Origin: Natrinema salinisoli
GTDB lineage: Archaea > Halobacteriota > Halobacteria > Halobacteriales > Natrialbaceae
Direction: 5' to 3'
Length of the DNA: 64,000 nt
Assembly: GCF_020405205.1 (NCBI RefSeq)
Contig: NZ_CP084471.1
Coordinates: 1 to 64,000, forward strand
Shown: one piece after another, positions 16,188 through 25,988 of the stretch
Layout of the letters: the number at the start of each line of letters is the position of its first letter
Numbering within the stretch: position 1 is the stretch's first letter
Position numbers and translations under genes: made by a program
The notes under the pieces: generated by a model
What the model saw: only the letters and a program-made list of their open reading frames with translations
Databases searched by the model: none
Told to the model about the DNA's origin: nothing

Positions 16188-17568
16188 CGGTGCTCACCCC
16201 CTTGCCTACGACGGTAACGTCCGGCTCCGCATTGCGCTTTGCGTACTGGACGAGCGCGCTGGTGGCGTCGGCCGCGCGCTCCGGTGCCGTGAACGTCGGA
16301 ATACCCAACGCCTCGAGCTCGGCGAGTTCCTCACGGACGATTTCATCTGGGCCGCTGCTCGCGAAGACGATCGGTTTGTCGACCTCCTCGGCAAGCCCTT
16401 CAAGCGCTTCAGTCGGATATCCCAGGCCACCCTCATAGAGCTCGTACACGAGCACGATATCGATGTTCTCGTCGCGGGCGACGGCAGCGACAACATCGCC
16501 GAACTCCGGCATCGGCCGTCCAGTATCAACTGGATTCGCTGAGAATGTGATCCCCGGCAGGATCTCTTCTACGACATCCTGCGTCTCCTCAGTGAGCGAC
16601 GGGAGGTTCGCGCCCGCTGCCTTGAGGCGGTCTGTGATCGCGATCCCTGGGCCGGCTTGGGCGGTGACGACACCGACGTTCGGACCGTCTGGCTGCGGCG
16701 AGGAAGCTAGCACCGTCCCAGCGTCCAAGAGTTCGGTTGACGAGCGGACCGTCGGCACGCCGTACTGAGCAAAGCCGGCCTCATACAATTCGTACTCGCC
16801 TGTAAGCGCGCCCGTGTGAGACTCTGCGAAATCGCCCACGTCCTGCTCACCGACGTTGTAGGCGACGACTGGCGTCTCGATGCGTTCGCAGGTCTCAAGG
16901 AGACCGCGCCCGTTGTCGGTTCCCTCAACGTGAAGCACGATAGCGTCGGTCTTCACATCGGAATCGAAGTACTCAATGGCCTCCTTGAAGCCGACGTTGG
17001 CGCGGTTACCGAGACCGACCATTGCGGAGAGTCCAACGCCCTTATTTTCCGCTTGGAATGCGATGGCATAGGCGAGCCCGCCGCTCTGGGCAATAACCGC
17101 GATGTTGCCCGGGGGAATGGTATTGATGTTAGTTGCAAACGTCGCATACAGTTTCTCCTCAGGGACGAGGAAGCCGCTCGTGTTCGGTCCGAGTACCGCG
17201 ACGTCACCCTCTATGGCGGTCTCGACGAGTCGCTCCTGAAGCTCCTGGCCCTCGGGACCGGCTTCACTGAAGCCGCCAGCAAAGATGACCGCGCCACCGA
17301 TACCCGCCTCGCCACACTCCCTAATGATGTCGGGGACGACTGGCGCCGGAACACAGCATAGCGCTAGGTCGACTTCGCCGCTGATCTCGGTCACTGAGGA
17401 GATGAACTCCCGGTTGAAGACGGTCCCCGATGACGACGGATTGACCGGATATACCGGTCCGTCGAACTGAATTGCATTTTGCATCGCTTCGTAGCCTATC
17501 TTCCCTGGGGTATCGGAAGCCCCGACGACCGCGATCCCCTCTGGATCGAACAAGTCAGCCACTGTCAT
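16180..17568 (-). CDS. ADP-forming acyl-CoA synthetase, alpha (CoA-binding) subunit
   Basis: This 462-aa protein has the CoA-binding Rossmann domain (FDPEGIAVVGASDTPGKIG at the N-terminus). Ligase domains follow, with the conserved phosphohistidine region TGALTGEYELYEAGF, where the loop His of ESHTG lies near residue 258. It pairs with the downstream beta subunit, whose gene overlaps it by 8 bp. The start MTVADLFDPEG at 17568 is preferred over an ATG at 17601. A short palindrome ATACC-N3-GGTAT overlaps the start codon. Relatives conserve energy by substrate-level phosphorylation or activate acids. Confidence 0.85.
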   Translation of the reverse strand: MTVADLFDPEGIAVVGASDTPGKIGYEAMQNAIQFDGPVYPVNPSSSGTVFNREFISSVTEISGEVDLALCCVPAPVVPDIIRECGEAGIGGAVIFAGGFSEAGPEGQELQERLVETAIEGDVAVLGPNTSGFLVPEEKLYATFATNINTIPPGNIAVIAQSGGLAYAIAFQAENKGVGLSAMVGLGNRANVGFKEAIEYFDSDVKTDAIVLHVEGTDNGRGLLETCERIETPVVAYNVGEQDVGDFAESHTGALTGEYELYEAGFAQYGVPTVRSSTELLDAGTVLASSPQPDGPNVGVVTAQAGPGIAITDRLKAAGANLPSLTEETQDVVEEILPGITFSANPVDTGRPMPEFGDVVAAVARDENIDIVLVYELYEGGLGYPTEALEGLAEEVDKPIVFASSGPDEIVREELAELEALGIPTFTAPERAADATSALVQYAKRNAEPDVTVVGKGVSTDD

Positions 17569-17579
17569 ACCGATGGTAT
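17567..17579. promoter_or_regulatory. ATACC-N3-GGTAT palindrome at synthetase start
   Basis: The 13-bp sequence overlaps the alpha-subunit start codon. It shares its arms with the candidate operator at 8642-8659 but has a 3-bp spacer, so its link to the same regulator is weaker. Confidence 0.3.
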
Positions 17580-17982
17580 TGTTCGGACTGGGTGAAAGCA
17601 TTTTCCCCGTTACAGAGATTGAGGGAGATCCGGGTCGACCAACTATTCTTCGGTTTTCGAGCGGAAAATCGCCTAGTTTACGAGAATCAAATTAAGTCAA
17701 TCCTTGGCCCTTTAGTCGGACTCAGACCCTGGAAGACGATTTCCTCGATCGCGCTCCTTCTGTGGACGGTTCAGATACACTTCGAACTGGCGAGCGAGCC
17801 CTTCAGCACGAATGGCCAACTCGGTCATATGGCACAACCGGCCTCATCCGGCAGGCGAAGACGACCATATAGAGCTGAAAGATCGTCCCTAGTGTAATGC
17901 CCCCGTTGTCAATTTATTGTCGAGTTCAGAGCCAACCCTTCCATCCCCAAAATTTATTACTATTTACCATGCTATTCATTCT
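17580..17982. other. Divergent intergenic region, no firm gene
   Basis: This space separates the synthetase operon from the aldehyde dehydrogenase operon. A 38-codon open frame on the minus strand (17712-17828) has plausible codon use but no recognisable motif. A TATA-like TTTATTAC at 17953-17960 precedes the aldehyde dehydrogenase start by about 26 bp. Confidence 0.5.
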
Positions 17983-19464
17983 ATGGCACAGACAATGCCG
18001 GATCCATATAGCTTGGAGAATGAATGGGATTTCGTTTACACGAACGGTGAACGACAAGCATCCGATGGGGAGGATGTTATCCCAGTCGAAAATCCTGCCA
18101 CTGGCAGCGTTCTTACCGAAGTCCCTGACAGTACGGAAAACGATGTCGACGATGCCTTCAGAGCCGCTAAGCAAGCACAAAAAGAGTGGGCTGAAAAACC
18201 ACCGCAAGCGCGGTCTGAAGTCATTCAGAAAGCACTCGGGATACTTCAGGAAAACCATGAGGAAATTGCTGAAATAAACGTTGCAGAATGCGGTAGCACG
18301 CAAGCTAAAGCAGGGTTCGAGCTGGGGCAGTTAGCGCCAGGAATTATGACGGAGTCTGTGGCTTTCCCAACGAGATCGAAGGGAGAATCCGCGACTTCAG
18401 TGATTCCAGGAAAAGAGAATGTTGTCCACCGAGAGCCAGCCGGTATTGTTGGTGTGATCACTCCCTGGAATTTCCCGTTCCACCTCTCGATGCGAGTCGT
18501 CGCTCCAGCAATCGCCCTGGGTAATGCTGTCGTCCTGAAACCCGATCCTCATACGCCAATTAGTGGTGGGTTGCTCCTCGCCCAAATATTCGAGGATGCA
18601 GGTCTTCCACCGGGTGTTTTGAATGTCGTACCTGGTGGAAGCGAGGCGGGTGAGCGGATCGTAACTCATCCCGAACTGGACGTGATCTCGTTTACAGGGT
18701 CAACTGAAGTCGGAAAGCAAGTTGGCGAAGTAGCAGGACGAAATCTGAAAGTCCAGGCACTCGAGTTGGGTGGAAACAATCCACAAATTGTCCTCGATGA
18801 TGCCGATTTAGACGCTACTTTGGACGCAGCGACGTTCGGCTCATTTATGCACCAGGGGCAGATATGTATTAAAATTAATAGACATCTCGTACATGAATCA
18901 GTAGTCGACGAATATGTTGAGCGCCTGACCGAGCGTGCGGAGAACCTGACAGTCGGCGATCCGTCGGATCCTGATGTAGATATCGGACCAATCATTAACG
19001 AATCGCAACGCGACCAAATGATGGCGTTCATAGACGACAGCGTCGAACAGGGAGCGACCATCGAGACTGGCGGTGAGGCCAATGGCCTATTCGTCGAACC
19101 GACAGTGATGACGGGGGTTTCGAATGATATGCCAGTGTCGTGTAACGAGCATTTCGGCCCGATTGCCCCGATAATCACGTTCTCGGATGTCGACGAAGCG
19201 GTCGCCCTCGCGAACGATACCGAATACGGACTCACCTCGGCCGTCCATACGAGCGATATCCAACGCGGGAAGTCGATCGCAAAACGACTCGAGGCGGGTA
19301 TGATTCATATTAACGACCAACCGATCAACGCCGAACCACACATTCCGTTCGGCGGCGCGAAAGACTCTGGATTAGGAAGATATAATGGTGACAACATCAT
19401 CAGAGAGCTTACTGAAACTAAGTGGGTGTCTGTACAGGATGAACCACGGGAGTTCCCAATCTAA
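17983..19464 (+). CDS. Aldehyde dehydrogenase, probably aryl-aldehyde specific
   Basis: This 493-aa NAD(P)-dependent aldehyde dehydrogenase shows WNFPFHLSMRVVAPAIA, the FTGSTEVGKQV loop, ELGGNNPQIV (general-base Glu) and HQGQICIKINR (catalytic Cys). The last segment is typical of benzaldehyde/vanillin dehydrogenases. It would oxidise an aromatic aldehyde to the acid that enters the CoA-ligase pathway. The ATG at 17983 lies about 26 bp after a TATA-like box, so the mRNA is probably leaderless; the frame continues back to 17917 without support. The alcohol dehydrogenase gene starts 11 bp downstream. Base composition is more AT-rich than in the gentisate genes. Confidence 0.88.
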   Translation: MAQTMPDPYSLENEWDFVYTNGERQASDGEDVIPVENPATGSVLTEVPDSTENDVDDAFRAAKQAQKEWAEKPPQARSEVIQKALGILQENHEEIAEINVAECGSTQAKAGFELGQLAPGIMTESVAFPTRSKGESATSVIPGKENVVHREPAGIVGVITPWNFPFHLSMRVVAPAIALGNAVVLKPDPHTPISGGLLLAQIFEDAGLPPGVLNVVPGGSEAGERIVTHPELDVISFTGSTEVGKQVGEVAGRNLKVQALELGGNNPQIVLDDADLDATLDAATFGSFMHQGQICIKINRHLVHESVVDEYVERLTERAENLTVGDPSDPDVDIGPIINESQRDQMMAFIDDSVEQGATIETGGEANGLFVEPTVMTGVSNDMPVSCNEHFGPIAPIITFSDVDEAVALANDTEYGLTSAVHTSDIQRGKSIAKRLEAGMIHINDQPINAEPHIPFGGAKDSGLGRYNGDNIIRELTETKWVSVQDEPREFPI

Positions 19465-19475
19465 GGTCGATAACT

Positions 19476-20585
19476 ATGGATATACAAGCTGCAGTAGTAA
19501 ATGAAGAGGGTGCATCGTTTGAAATTGAAGAAGTAAATCTCGACGAGCCAAGACCAGACGAAGTACTCGTCCGCGTTGTCGGATGTGGCATTTGCCACAC
19601 AGACTTAATTGTCCGCGATCAAATGTATCCGACACCGTTGCCAGCAGTACTCGGGCATGAGGGTGCTGGAGTCGTTGAAAAAGTGGGCGAAGACGTGACA
19701 CGAGTAGAACCTGGTGATCACGTGGTCATGAGCTTCGACTACGACGGAACCTGCAAGAGCTGTCGCGATGGTCACCCTGCATTCTGTGAGAGGGCCTATG
19801 ACTATTGCTTTGGTGGCGTCAGACCAGAGGACGGTACCTCGCCGATTTCATTAGATGGAGAGGAAATCAGCGGCCGTTTCTTTGGTCAATCATCGTTCGC
19901 CACGTACGCAATTGCGTCCGAGCGAAATGCCGTCCCCGTCGGAGACGACGTTCCACTGGAGTTGCTCGGCCCGCTTGGATGTGGTATCCAGACGGGTGCG
20001 GGGGGCGTCATCAACTCATTAAACGCACAAGCAGGATCGACGATCGCTATCTTCGGAGCGGGTTCCGTCGGACTGGCGGCCGTCATGGCCGCCGAACTCA
20101 AGGGATGTACCGACATAATTTCCGTCGATCTCAAGCCGAACCGCTTAGAGAAAGCGTTGGAAGTCGGTGCTACGAAGACTGTGAACCCTGAGAAAGTAGA
20201 TGATGTGGTCGAAGAAGTCCGGGAACTCACTGGTGGCGTCGACTATGCGCTAGAGACGACGGGTGTTCCAACTGTCGCCGAGCAGGCAACCGAGGTCCTC
20301 ACGCAATTAGGGACGCTCGGTATTATAGGTGCTCCAGCACTTGGAACAGAGGCTAGTTATGATGTTAACAACCTCATTTTGAACGGCCGAAGCATTACAG
20401 GGATTGTGCAAGGTGATTCCGATCCACAGCAGTTTATCCCCGATCTTATCGAACTATATCGACAGGGTAAGTTCCCGTTTGACGAACTAGTCACTTACTA
20501 CGACTTTAAGGATATAGAACAGGCTATCGAAGATGCTGAGAGTGGCGAGACGATTAAACCCATTCTCCGCATGGGAGATACTTAA
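19476..20585 (+). CDS. Zinc-dependent aryl-alcohol (benzyl alcohol) dehydrogenase-like
   Basis: This 369-aa medium-chain dehydrogenase has the catalytic zinc motifs GCGICHTDL and GHEGAGVVEKVGEDV, a structural Cys cluster CKSCRDGHPAFC, GPLGCGIQTGAG, and the cofactor fold IFGAGSVGLAAV. The overall pattern is close to XylB/AreB-type benzyl alcohol dehydrogenases. It should oxidise an aromatic alcohol to the aldehyde used by the dehydrogenase encoded 11 bp upstream, so the pair forms a short peripheral route into the acid pathway. The specific alcohol is inferred. Confidence 0.87.
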   Translation: MDIQAAVVNEEGASFEIEEVNLDEPRPDEVLVRVVGCGICHTDLIVRDQMYPTPLPAVLGHEGAGVVEKVGEDVTRVEPGDHVVMSFDYDGTCKSCRDGHPAFCERAYDYCFGGVRPEDGTSPISLDGEEISGRFFGQSSFATYAIASERNAVPVGDDVPLELLGPLGCGIQTGAGGVINSLNAQAGSTIAIFGAGSVGLAAVMAAELKGCTDIISVDLKPNRLEKALEVGATKTVNPEKVDDVVEEVRELTGGVDYALETTGVPTVAEQATEVLTQLGTLGIIGAPALGTEASYDVNNLILNGRSITGIVQGDSDPQQFIPDLIELYRQGKFPFDELVTYYDFKDIEQAIEDAESGETIKPILRMGDT

Positions 20586-20885
20586 AAGAGATAAGCTACA
20601 AGCCAAATCTGAATTAATTTGTAGCGTGCTGTAGAAAACTCTGTGCGTTCTCTCGACAAACAGTGACAGGAGGCCAGTTTCGAAACGAATCCCTTGATCA
20701 ATTCAGAAGCAGCGGCATTCTATGGGCCTGCAAGTATCGTCGCGCTAATATACATCGTAGAGCGGCATCCAGACTGTGAAACATGAATCCGTCGAGAACC
20801 CAGACTCTGGTGATCGTCTCCTAACAGCGAACGTACTGTCGGAGAGAGTAAGTCTGGAGTTGTAGTCGCCAGCTGCCGAAAGCGG
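20586..20885. other. Intergenic region between convergent genes
   Basis: I see no gene, repeat or clear terminator in this 300-bp stretch between the alcohol dehydrogenase and acetyltransferase genes. Confidence 0.5.
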
Positions 20886-21467
20886 TCAGTCACGGCCGGC
20901 CGGCGGTCGTTGAACTGTCGTTACCAGAGGAGCCTCCAGCGGTAGTCGCATTTTGAGGTCAGGCCGATCGATATCGGTCACGCTGAATCCAATTTTTTCA
21001 TAGAGGGTGATCGCCCGACGGTGCCCCTTCGGGACGTTGAGATTCAGTTCTTCGTGGTCGCGGTCATCAGCGTAGGCGATGACGTGCTTGAGCAGCTCAG
21101 TCCCGATCTTTCGGTTCTGAAAATCGGGGCGGACGAAAATAACAAACTCTGGATCGGCAGCGTCGGCCGGGACGACAGCGACGTGTCCGACAACCTCGTC
21201 GTCAGCCGTCACGATTAGGTTCCAGCCATCGTTCAGGAGTCGATCAAGCCACTGCTCGCGGTCGTCGCGGTGCTCCGGTGGGAGCCCCATTGTTGAGTCG
21301 TCGATGGTGTCGTACATCTCAAGCAGCGCGTTACGGCAGTCGGAATCAGGGGGGCGGATCACTACCGCTGTTCCCTCGTTGTCGATGAATCGCGGACAGC
21401 GCGGTGGACAGTGTACCGTCCCCTTGCACTCGGAATTATCCCACCCGGAACATGCGTTCGCGGCCAT
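20886..21467 (-). CDS. GNAT-family N-acetyltransferase with Cys-rich N-terminus
   Basis: This 193-aa protein ends in a GNAT domain (about residues 35-175). VVGHVAVVP, the acetyl-CoA-binding turn RPDFQNRKIGTELLKHV, and GHRRAITLYEKIGF are all visible. Before the domain lies a Cys-rich segment, CSGWDNSECKGTVHCPPRC, with four Cys that could bind zinc. The start MAANACSG at 21467 is preferred; upstream sequence lacks haloarchaeal character. The acceptor substrate is unknown, and nothing ties it to aromatic degradation beyond position. Confidence 0.8.
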   Translation of the reverse strand: MAANACSGWDNSECKGTVHCPPRCPRFIDNEGTAVVIRPPDSDCRNALLEMYDTIDDSTMGLPPEHRDDREQWLDRLLNDGWNLIVTADDEVVGHVAVVPADAADPEFVIFVRPDFQNRKIGTELLKHVIAYADDRDHEELNLNVPKGHRRAITLYEKIGFSVTDIDRPDLKMRLPLEAPLVTTVQRPPAGRD

Positions 21468-21574
21468 AGTTCCAGTGTGAACAGCTACCAACTCATCGTT
21501 TATCACGAATATGTTCGTTTGGCTGTGTCCTCGACGTGGAGTCATATGGGACCTCCTTTTTGGCTTCACCGTCA

Positions 21575-21992
21575 ACGATACTGCGTACGCCGTGCCGCGG
21601 TGGGCGTTGTCCTACGAACTGGTGACTCTCACCGTCAAGGCCCAGCCGCCCTCGCTCGATATCGACATCGGCTACAACTACGAATACTGCTTCTACATGG
21701 ATAACATCGGCCTCTTCTGCCACTACTGAAATGATCCGGACGCCGTCCGGTCGGGCACCGAGGCCGACGACGGATGTCTCCCAGAGAAGATCGATGTCTA
21801 TGGCGTGACGGGCGATGATAGATCGACGGTACAGAATTCGCTCAACGGATCAGGAACGACGTGGAAACCGACGCGACCGACAGTCGATCGGTCATCATCC
21901 TCTGGGACGAAGACGTCGTAGTCTACGAGGCACTGCCGCTGCCGATCGAGTGCGCCGACCACACGCTCGCCGACAACGAGTGCGAGCGCTGA
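21575..21992 (+). pseudogene. Two short protein remnants, unidentified
   Basis: Two plus-strand frames without starts have protein-like codon use. One ends at 21729 with NYEYCFYMDNIGLFCHY. The other covers 21822-21992 and contains RSVIILWDEDVVVYEALPL. Both are preceded by stops or lack initiation codons. They look like pieces of decayed genes, but I recognise no family. The rest of 21468-22120 shows nothing. Confidence 0.3.
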
Positions 21993-22120
21993 GGGATCAC
22001 TTACAATGCGTTCGAACGCGAGAATAGCAGGCGAAAACTGTCCCGCGTCTCCAGGCACTATGGTCTGTTCCTCGCGTTGGTTCCCAGTAGGTGGTCGTCG
22101 ATGCTGGTCCGAACTGAGTG

Positions 22121-22516
22121 TCAAGCGCTCTCGAGCGCTTCTCGTAAATCGTCGGGAACCGTAATACCGCTGTCGCCGTCCATTGGCACGCAGACGCGGT
22201 GTTCAGTCCCCTCGAAGACGACCTCGCCGTTGTGGCTCGCCAGGTAATTGAACTGAACGCTTGATTTTCCGACGGTCGCGTTCAGTTCGATCTTGATGTC
22301 ATCGCCACCATGAACTTGACCCATGAAATCGAAGTCCATCGAGACGAGCGGAAGGCCGAGCCCATGTTGCTCGTGAAGCTCCCAATAGGGCCATCCGATC
22401 CCCTCCATGAACATGTCTGATGTCTCGTGGATCGCGTCGACCATCCGCGGGTAGTGAGCAATACCAAATGGATCAGTGTCCGAAAACCGGACGGTCCAAG
22501 TGCGTGTGAAACTCAT
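22121..22516 (-). CDS. 4-hydroxybenzoyl-CoA-thioesterase-family protein
   Basis: This 131-aa hotdog-fold protein starts MSFTRTWTVRFSDTDPFGIA. That segment carries the catalytic Asp motif of the 4HBT branch (Asp in RFSDTDPFGIAHY, near residue 15). The pathway needs an enzyme that releases gentisate from gentisyl-CoA, and this is the best candidate in the window. The start at 22516 was chosen because residues upstream do not fit the fold. It diverges from the large FAD/Fe-S oxidase gene. Substrate assignment is inference from family and context. Confidence 0.82.
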   Translation of the reverse strand: MSFTRTWTVRFSDTDPFGIAHYPRMVDAIHETSDMFMEGIGWPYWELHEQHGLGLPLVSMDFDFMGQVHGGDDIKIELNATVGKSSVQFNYLASHNGEVVFEGTEHRVCVPMDGDSGITVPDDLREALESA

Positions 22517-22910
22517 GACATTACGGATCGAATGTGTTAGGAGATATAAGTCTATTGTCGAACGCTGCGTCTGATCGATCACTCAACGCCGTTCACCAAT
22601 TGATGTCCGGTCCGGAGTCCGTTTCTAGGTGGAACCGCTACTTGCTGTTCTCGGTTGGAAGTGATCAAGAAGCGAGAGAATATCTCACGAGAAAACATTG
22701 ATGGGTATGGCGTTCGAAGATTGATCACGAATGCCTATCGATACGCGGATCAGGACGCGCCGGAGTGGGAATTCCGGTGACGCGTCCGCGACCGAACCTA
22801 CCGATATCTGCACCGTCTTCGTAACCGTCGCGAACCGTTTCCGGCGGGCTAGTCTATCACCCGCTTGCGGCAGGAACGTCGATGACTCCCTCGAGACGGT
22901 CTGACGAGCT
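22517..22910. other. Divergent intergenic region, no gene seen
   Basis: This stretch separates the thioesterase gene from the FAD/Fe-S oxidase gene. I recognise no open frame or repeat with support. Promoters for both genes should lie here. Confidence 0.5.
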
Positions 22911-25900
22911 ATGACTGTGAGTCCTAACACTCCTCTCGACGTCGACGCATCGGACGCTGACGAGCGGGCAGAGTACGACTACACCTCCGACGATGTCGAA
23001 CGTCCGGATCTGGTCGCCGCCCTCTGCGAGCGGATCAATGGTGACGTCCGATTCGACACGTACACCCGGCAGCTGTACGCGACGGACGCGAGCGCCTACG
23101 AAGAGACGCCGATCGGCGTCGTCTTCCCGAAGTCGACTGAAGATGTCGCTAGCGTCGTCTCCTACTGCGCTGACCACGAGATTCCCGTCCTTCCACGGGG
23201 CGGGGGCACGAGCCTCGCCGGCCAGGCGGTCAACGAGGCCGTCGTCCTCGACTTCAGCCGTTACATGGATGGGATCGTCTCCGTCGAGGCCGACGCGCAG
23301 CGCGCCCGCGTTCAGTCGGGCGTCGTCCTCGAGGAACTCAACGACGCGTTAGCGCCCCACGGGCTGAAGTTCGCGCCGGATCCCGCCGCCGGTGACCGCA
23401 GCGTCATCGGCGGCGCGATCGGCAACAACTCCACGGGTGCCCATTCGCTGAAGTACGGAAAGACCGACGTCTACGTCGAGGAGTGCGAGGTCGTCCTCGC
23501 CGACGGCACCGTCGCGACCCTCGGCGAGATCGAGGTTGACGAACTCCGCGAGCGGGCCGATCCCGTCGGCGACCTCCTCGAGCGCGTCTCTGCGGAAGTC
23601 GTCCGGATCATCAACGAGGAGGCCGACGACGTCCGCGAACGGTTCCCTGACCTGAAGCGCAACGTCTCCGGTTACAACCTCGATGTGCTCGTCGAGGAAG
23701 CCGAGAGCGGTACCGTTAATCTTGCACGGCTGCTCGCGGGCAGCGAGGGGACGCTGGCCGTCATTACGGAGGCCGAGGTTTCCCTCGAGCCCGTTCCCGA
23801 GACGAAGGCAGTTTCCCTGCTGTTCTACGAGAGCGTCCTCGCAGCCGTCACGGACGTCCAGCATGTCCTCGAGCACGACCCCGTAGCGGTCGAACTCATC
23901 GACGACGTGCTGATCGGGCTGGCCCGCGAGACCGCGGAGTTCGAGGAGATCGCGGCGCTGGTGCCTGACGGCGCGCAGGCGGCGCTGCTCGTGGAATTCT
24001 ACGCCGAAGACGACAAGCACGGCCGGGAACGGACTGCCTGCCTCCTCGCTGATCGGGTGCCAGACGGTGAGAGTAAGGCGGCGTCACCCGAGGACCGGCC
24101 CGCCGTCGATGAGACCCACGCCTTCGAGGGGCTCGAAGCACACGCCGACGCCAAGCGCGAGAAGTTCTGGAAGCTCCGCAAGGCTGGGCTGCCGATCTTG
24201 CTCTCACGGACCTCCGACGAGAAGCATATCAGCTTCATGGAGGACTGCGCTATCCCGCCGGAGCACCTCCCCGAGTTCGTTGAGCGGTTCCAGTCGTTGC
24301 TCGTCGAAAAGGACCGCGACGTCGACGCGGCCTTCTACGCCCACGCTGGGCCGGGGGTCCTCCACGTGCGCCCATTAGTGAATACGAAGGCCGCCGAGGA
24401 CCGCGAGGATATGGTTGAGATCGCCGACGAAGTGACGGATATGGTCGTCGAGTTCGGCGGATCGGTCTCCGGCGAACACGGCGACGGTCGCGCCCGCACT
24501 CAGTGGAATCGCAAGCTCTACGGAGAGAAGCTTTGGCAGACGTTCCGTGACCTGAAGACGGCATTCGACCCTACCTGGCTCCTAAACCCGGGGAACGTCT
24601 GTGGTGACCACGACATGACGGAGAACCTCCGGTACGACGACGAGTACGCGTACGACGCCGGGTTCGAGCCGTCACTGAACTGGGACAATGAAAACGGCAT
24701 GCAGGGGATGGTCGAGCTCTGCCACGGCTGTGGCGGCTGTCGGGGCGATCAGGAGAGTACCGGCGGCGTGATGTGTCCGACCTACCGCGCGGCCGATGAG
24801 GAGATCACGGCCACGCGAGGTCGCGCGAACCTCCTCCGGCAGGCGATGAGCGGTGACCTCCCCGATGATCCCACCGACGACGAGTTCGCCGAGGAGGTGC
24901 TGGGCCTCTGTATCGGCTGCAAGGGCTGTGCACGGGACTGCCCCAGCGAGGTCGACATGGCCAAGCTGAAGACGGAAGTCATGCATGCGCGCCATCAAGA
25001 ACACGGTGCTAGCCTTCGAGACAAACTGTTCGCGAATTTCGACCGTCTGGCCCCGATCGGCAGTTCCCTTGCACCGCTCTCGAACCTCGCGCAGTCACTT
25101 CCGGGAGCTGGAATGATCGCCGAAAAGATCATCGGAATCGCCAGCGAGCGGTCGCTGCCGGAGTTCCATCGTGAGACCGTGCAAGAGTGGTTCGAGGCTC
25201 GCGGCGGATCTCGAATTCCCGAGTCCACCGCTAAGCGCAAGGCCGTCTTCTTCGTCGACACCTATACCAACTACAGCCACCCCTCGGTTGGAAAGGCGAC
25301 GATTCGCGTTCTCGAGGCCGCCGGCGTTCACGTCGACCTCGCCAAACAGACCGACAGCGGACGACCTGCGCTCTCGAAGGGTTTCGTCGATCAGGCCCGG
25401 CAGGCGATGCGGATAAACATCGCCGAACTCGCGCCCCGCGTCAAAGATGGCTGGGACGTCGTCCTCGCGGAACCCTCGGACGCGGTGATGTTCCAGTCTG
25501 ACGCGCTTGATCTGCTCGACGGGACCGGTGTCAAATCTGTCGCAGACAATGCCTATGGAATATGTGAATATATAGACATGTTTCGCCTCGACGAGAACGT
25601 CGATTGGGTAGCCCCGTCTGAGTCTTTAGCCTATCATGGCCACTGCCACCAGAAGGCGACAAAGAAGGACCACCACGCCGTTGGCGTCCTACGCCGGGTA
25701 GGCTATGCAGTCGACCCGCTCGACTCGGGCTGTTGTGGAATGGCTGGCAGCTTCGGCTACGAGAGCGAACACTACTCCTTGAGCCAGTCCATCGGTGACA
25801 TCCTCATCGATCAGATTGAGGACAGCCACGCGACCGTTGTCACCGCACCGGGGACGTCTTGTCGCACTCAGCTCGGTGATAAGCGACTCGAACCGGTGCC

Positions 25901-25988
25901 GAGGGAAAGTTCTCTCGCGGGTAGCGACCTCGATCGCGAGGAACCGCCGACGCCGGTCGAACTGCTAGCGTATGCACTCCCGCGGTAA
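22911..25988 (+). CDS. FAD-linked oxidase fused to Fe-S subunit (D-2-hydroxyacid dehydrogenase type)
   Basis: This 1025-aa protein joins a GlcD/Dld-type FAD domain to a GlpC-like iron-sulfur module. FAD-binding motifs VLPRGGGTSLAGQAV and GAIGNNSTGAHSLKYG lie near residues 95-180, and VSGEHGDGRARTQWN near 520 closes the cap domain. Two Cys clusters, CHGCGGCR...CP and CIGCKGCARDCP, bind 4Fe-4S centres near 605-680. CCG-type motifs (HGHCHQKATKKDHH, SGCCGMAGSFG) lie in the C-terminal third. Such fusions oxidise D-lactate, D-2-hydroxyglutarate or similar acids and pass electrons to the respiratory chain. The divergent thioesterase gene and the converging iclR gene place it in the catabolic island, but its substrate is unknown. 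Confidence 0.88.
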   Translation: MTVSPNTPLDVDASDADERAEYDYTSDDVERPDLVAALCERINGDVRFDTYTRQLYATDASAYEETPIGVVFPKSTEDVASVVSYCADHEIPVLPRGGGTSLAGQAVNEAVVLDFSRYMDGIVSVEADAQRARVQSGVVLEELNDALAPHGLKFAPDPAAGDRSVIGGAIGNNSTGAHSLKYGKTDVYVEECEVVLADGTVATLGEIEVDELRERADPVGDLLERVSAEVVRIINEEADDVRERFPDLKRNVSGYNLDVLVEEAESGTVNLARLLAGSEGTLAVITEAEVSLEPVPETKAVSLLFYESVLAAVTDVQHVLEHDPVAVELIDDVLIGLARETAEFEEIAALVPDGAQAALLVEFYAEDDKHGRERTACLLADRVPDGESKAASPEDRPAVDETHAFEGLEAHADAKREKFWKLRKAGLPILLSRTSDEKHISFMEDCAIPPEHLPEFVERFQSLLVEKDRDVDAAFYAHAGPGVLHVRPLVNTKAAEDREDMVEIADEVTDMVVEFGGSVSGEHGDGRARTQWNRKLYGEKLWQTFRDLKTAFDPTWLLNPGNVCGDHDMTENLRYDDEYAYDAGFEPSLNWDNENGMQGMVELCHGCGGCRGDQESTGGVMCPTYRAADEEITATRGRANLLRQAMSGDLPDDPTDDEFAEEVLGLCIGCKGCARDCPSEVDMAKLKTEVMHARHQEHGASLRDKLFANFDRLAPIGSSLAPLSNLAQSLPGAGMIAEKIIGIASERSLPEFHRETVQEWFEARGGSRIPESTAKRKAVFFVDTYTNYSHPSVGKATIRVLEAAGVHVDLAKQTDSGRPALSKGFVDQARQAMRINIAELAPRVKDGWDVVLAEPSDAVMFQSDALDLLDGTGVKSVADNAYGICEYIDMFRLDENVDWVAPSESLAYHGHCHQKATKKDHHAVGVLRRVGYAVDPLDSGCCGMAGSFGYESEHYSLSQSIGDILIDQIEDSHATVVTAPGTSCRTQLGDKRLEPVPRESSLAGSDLDREEPPTPVELLAYALPR

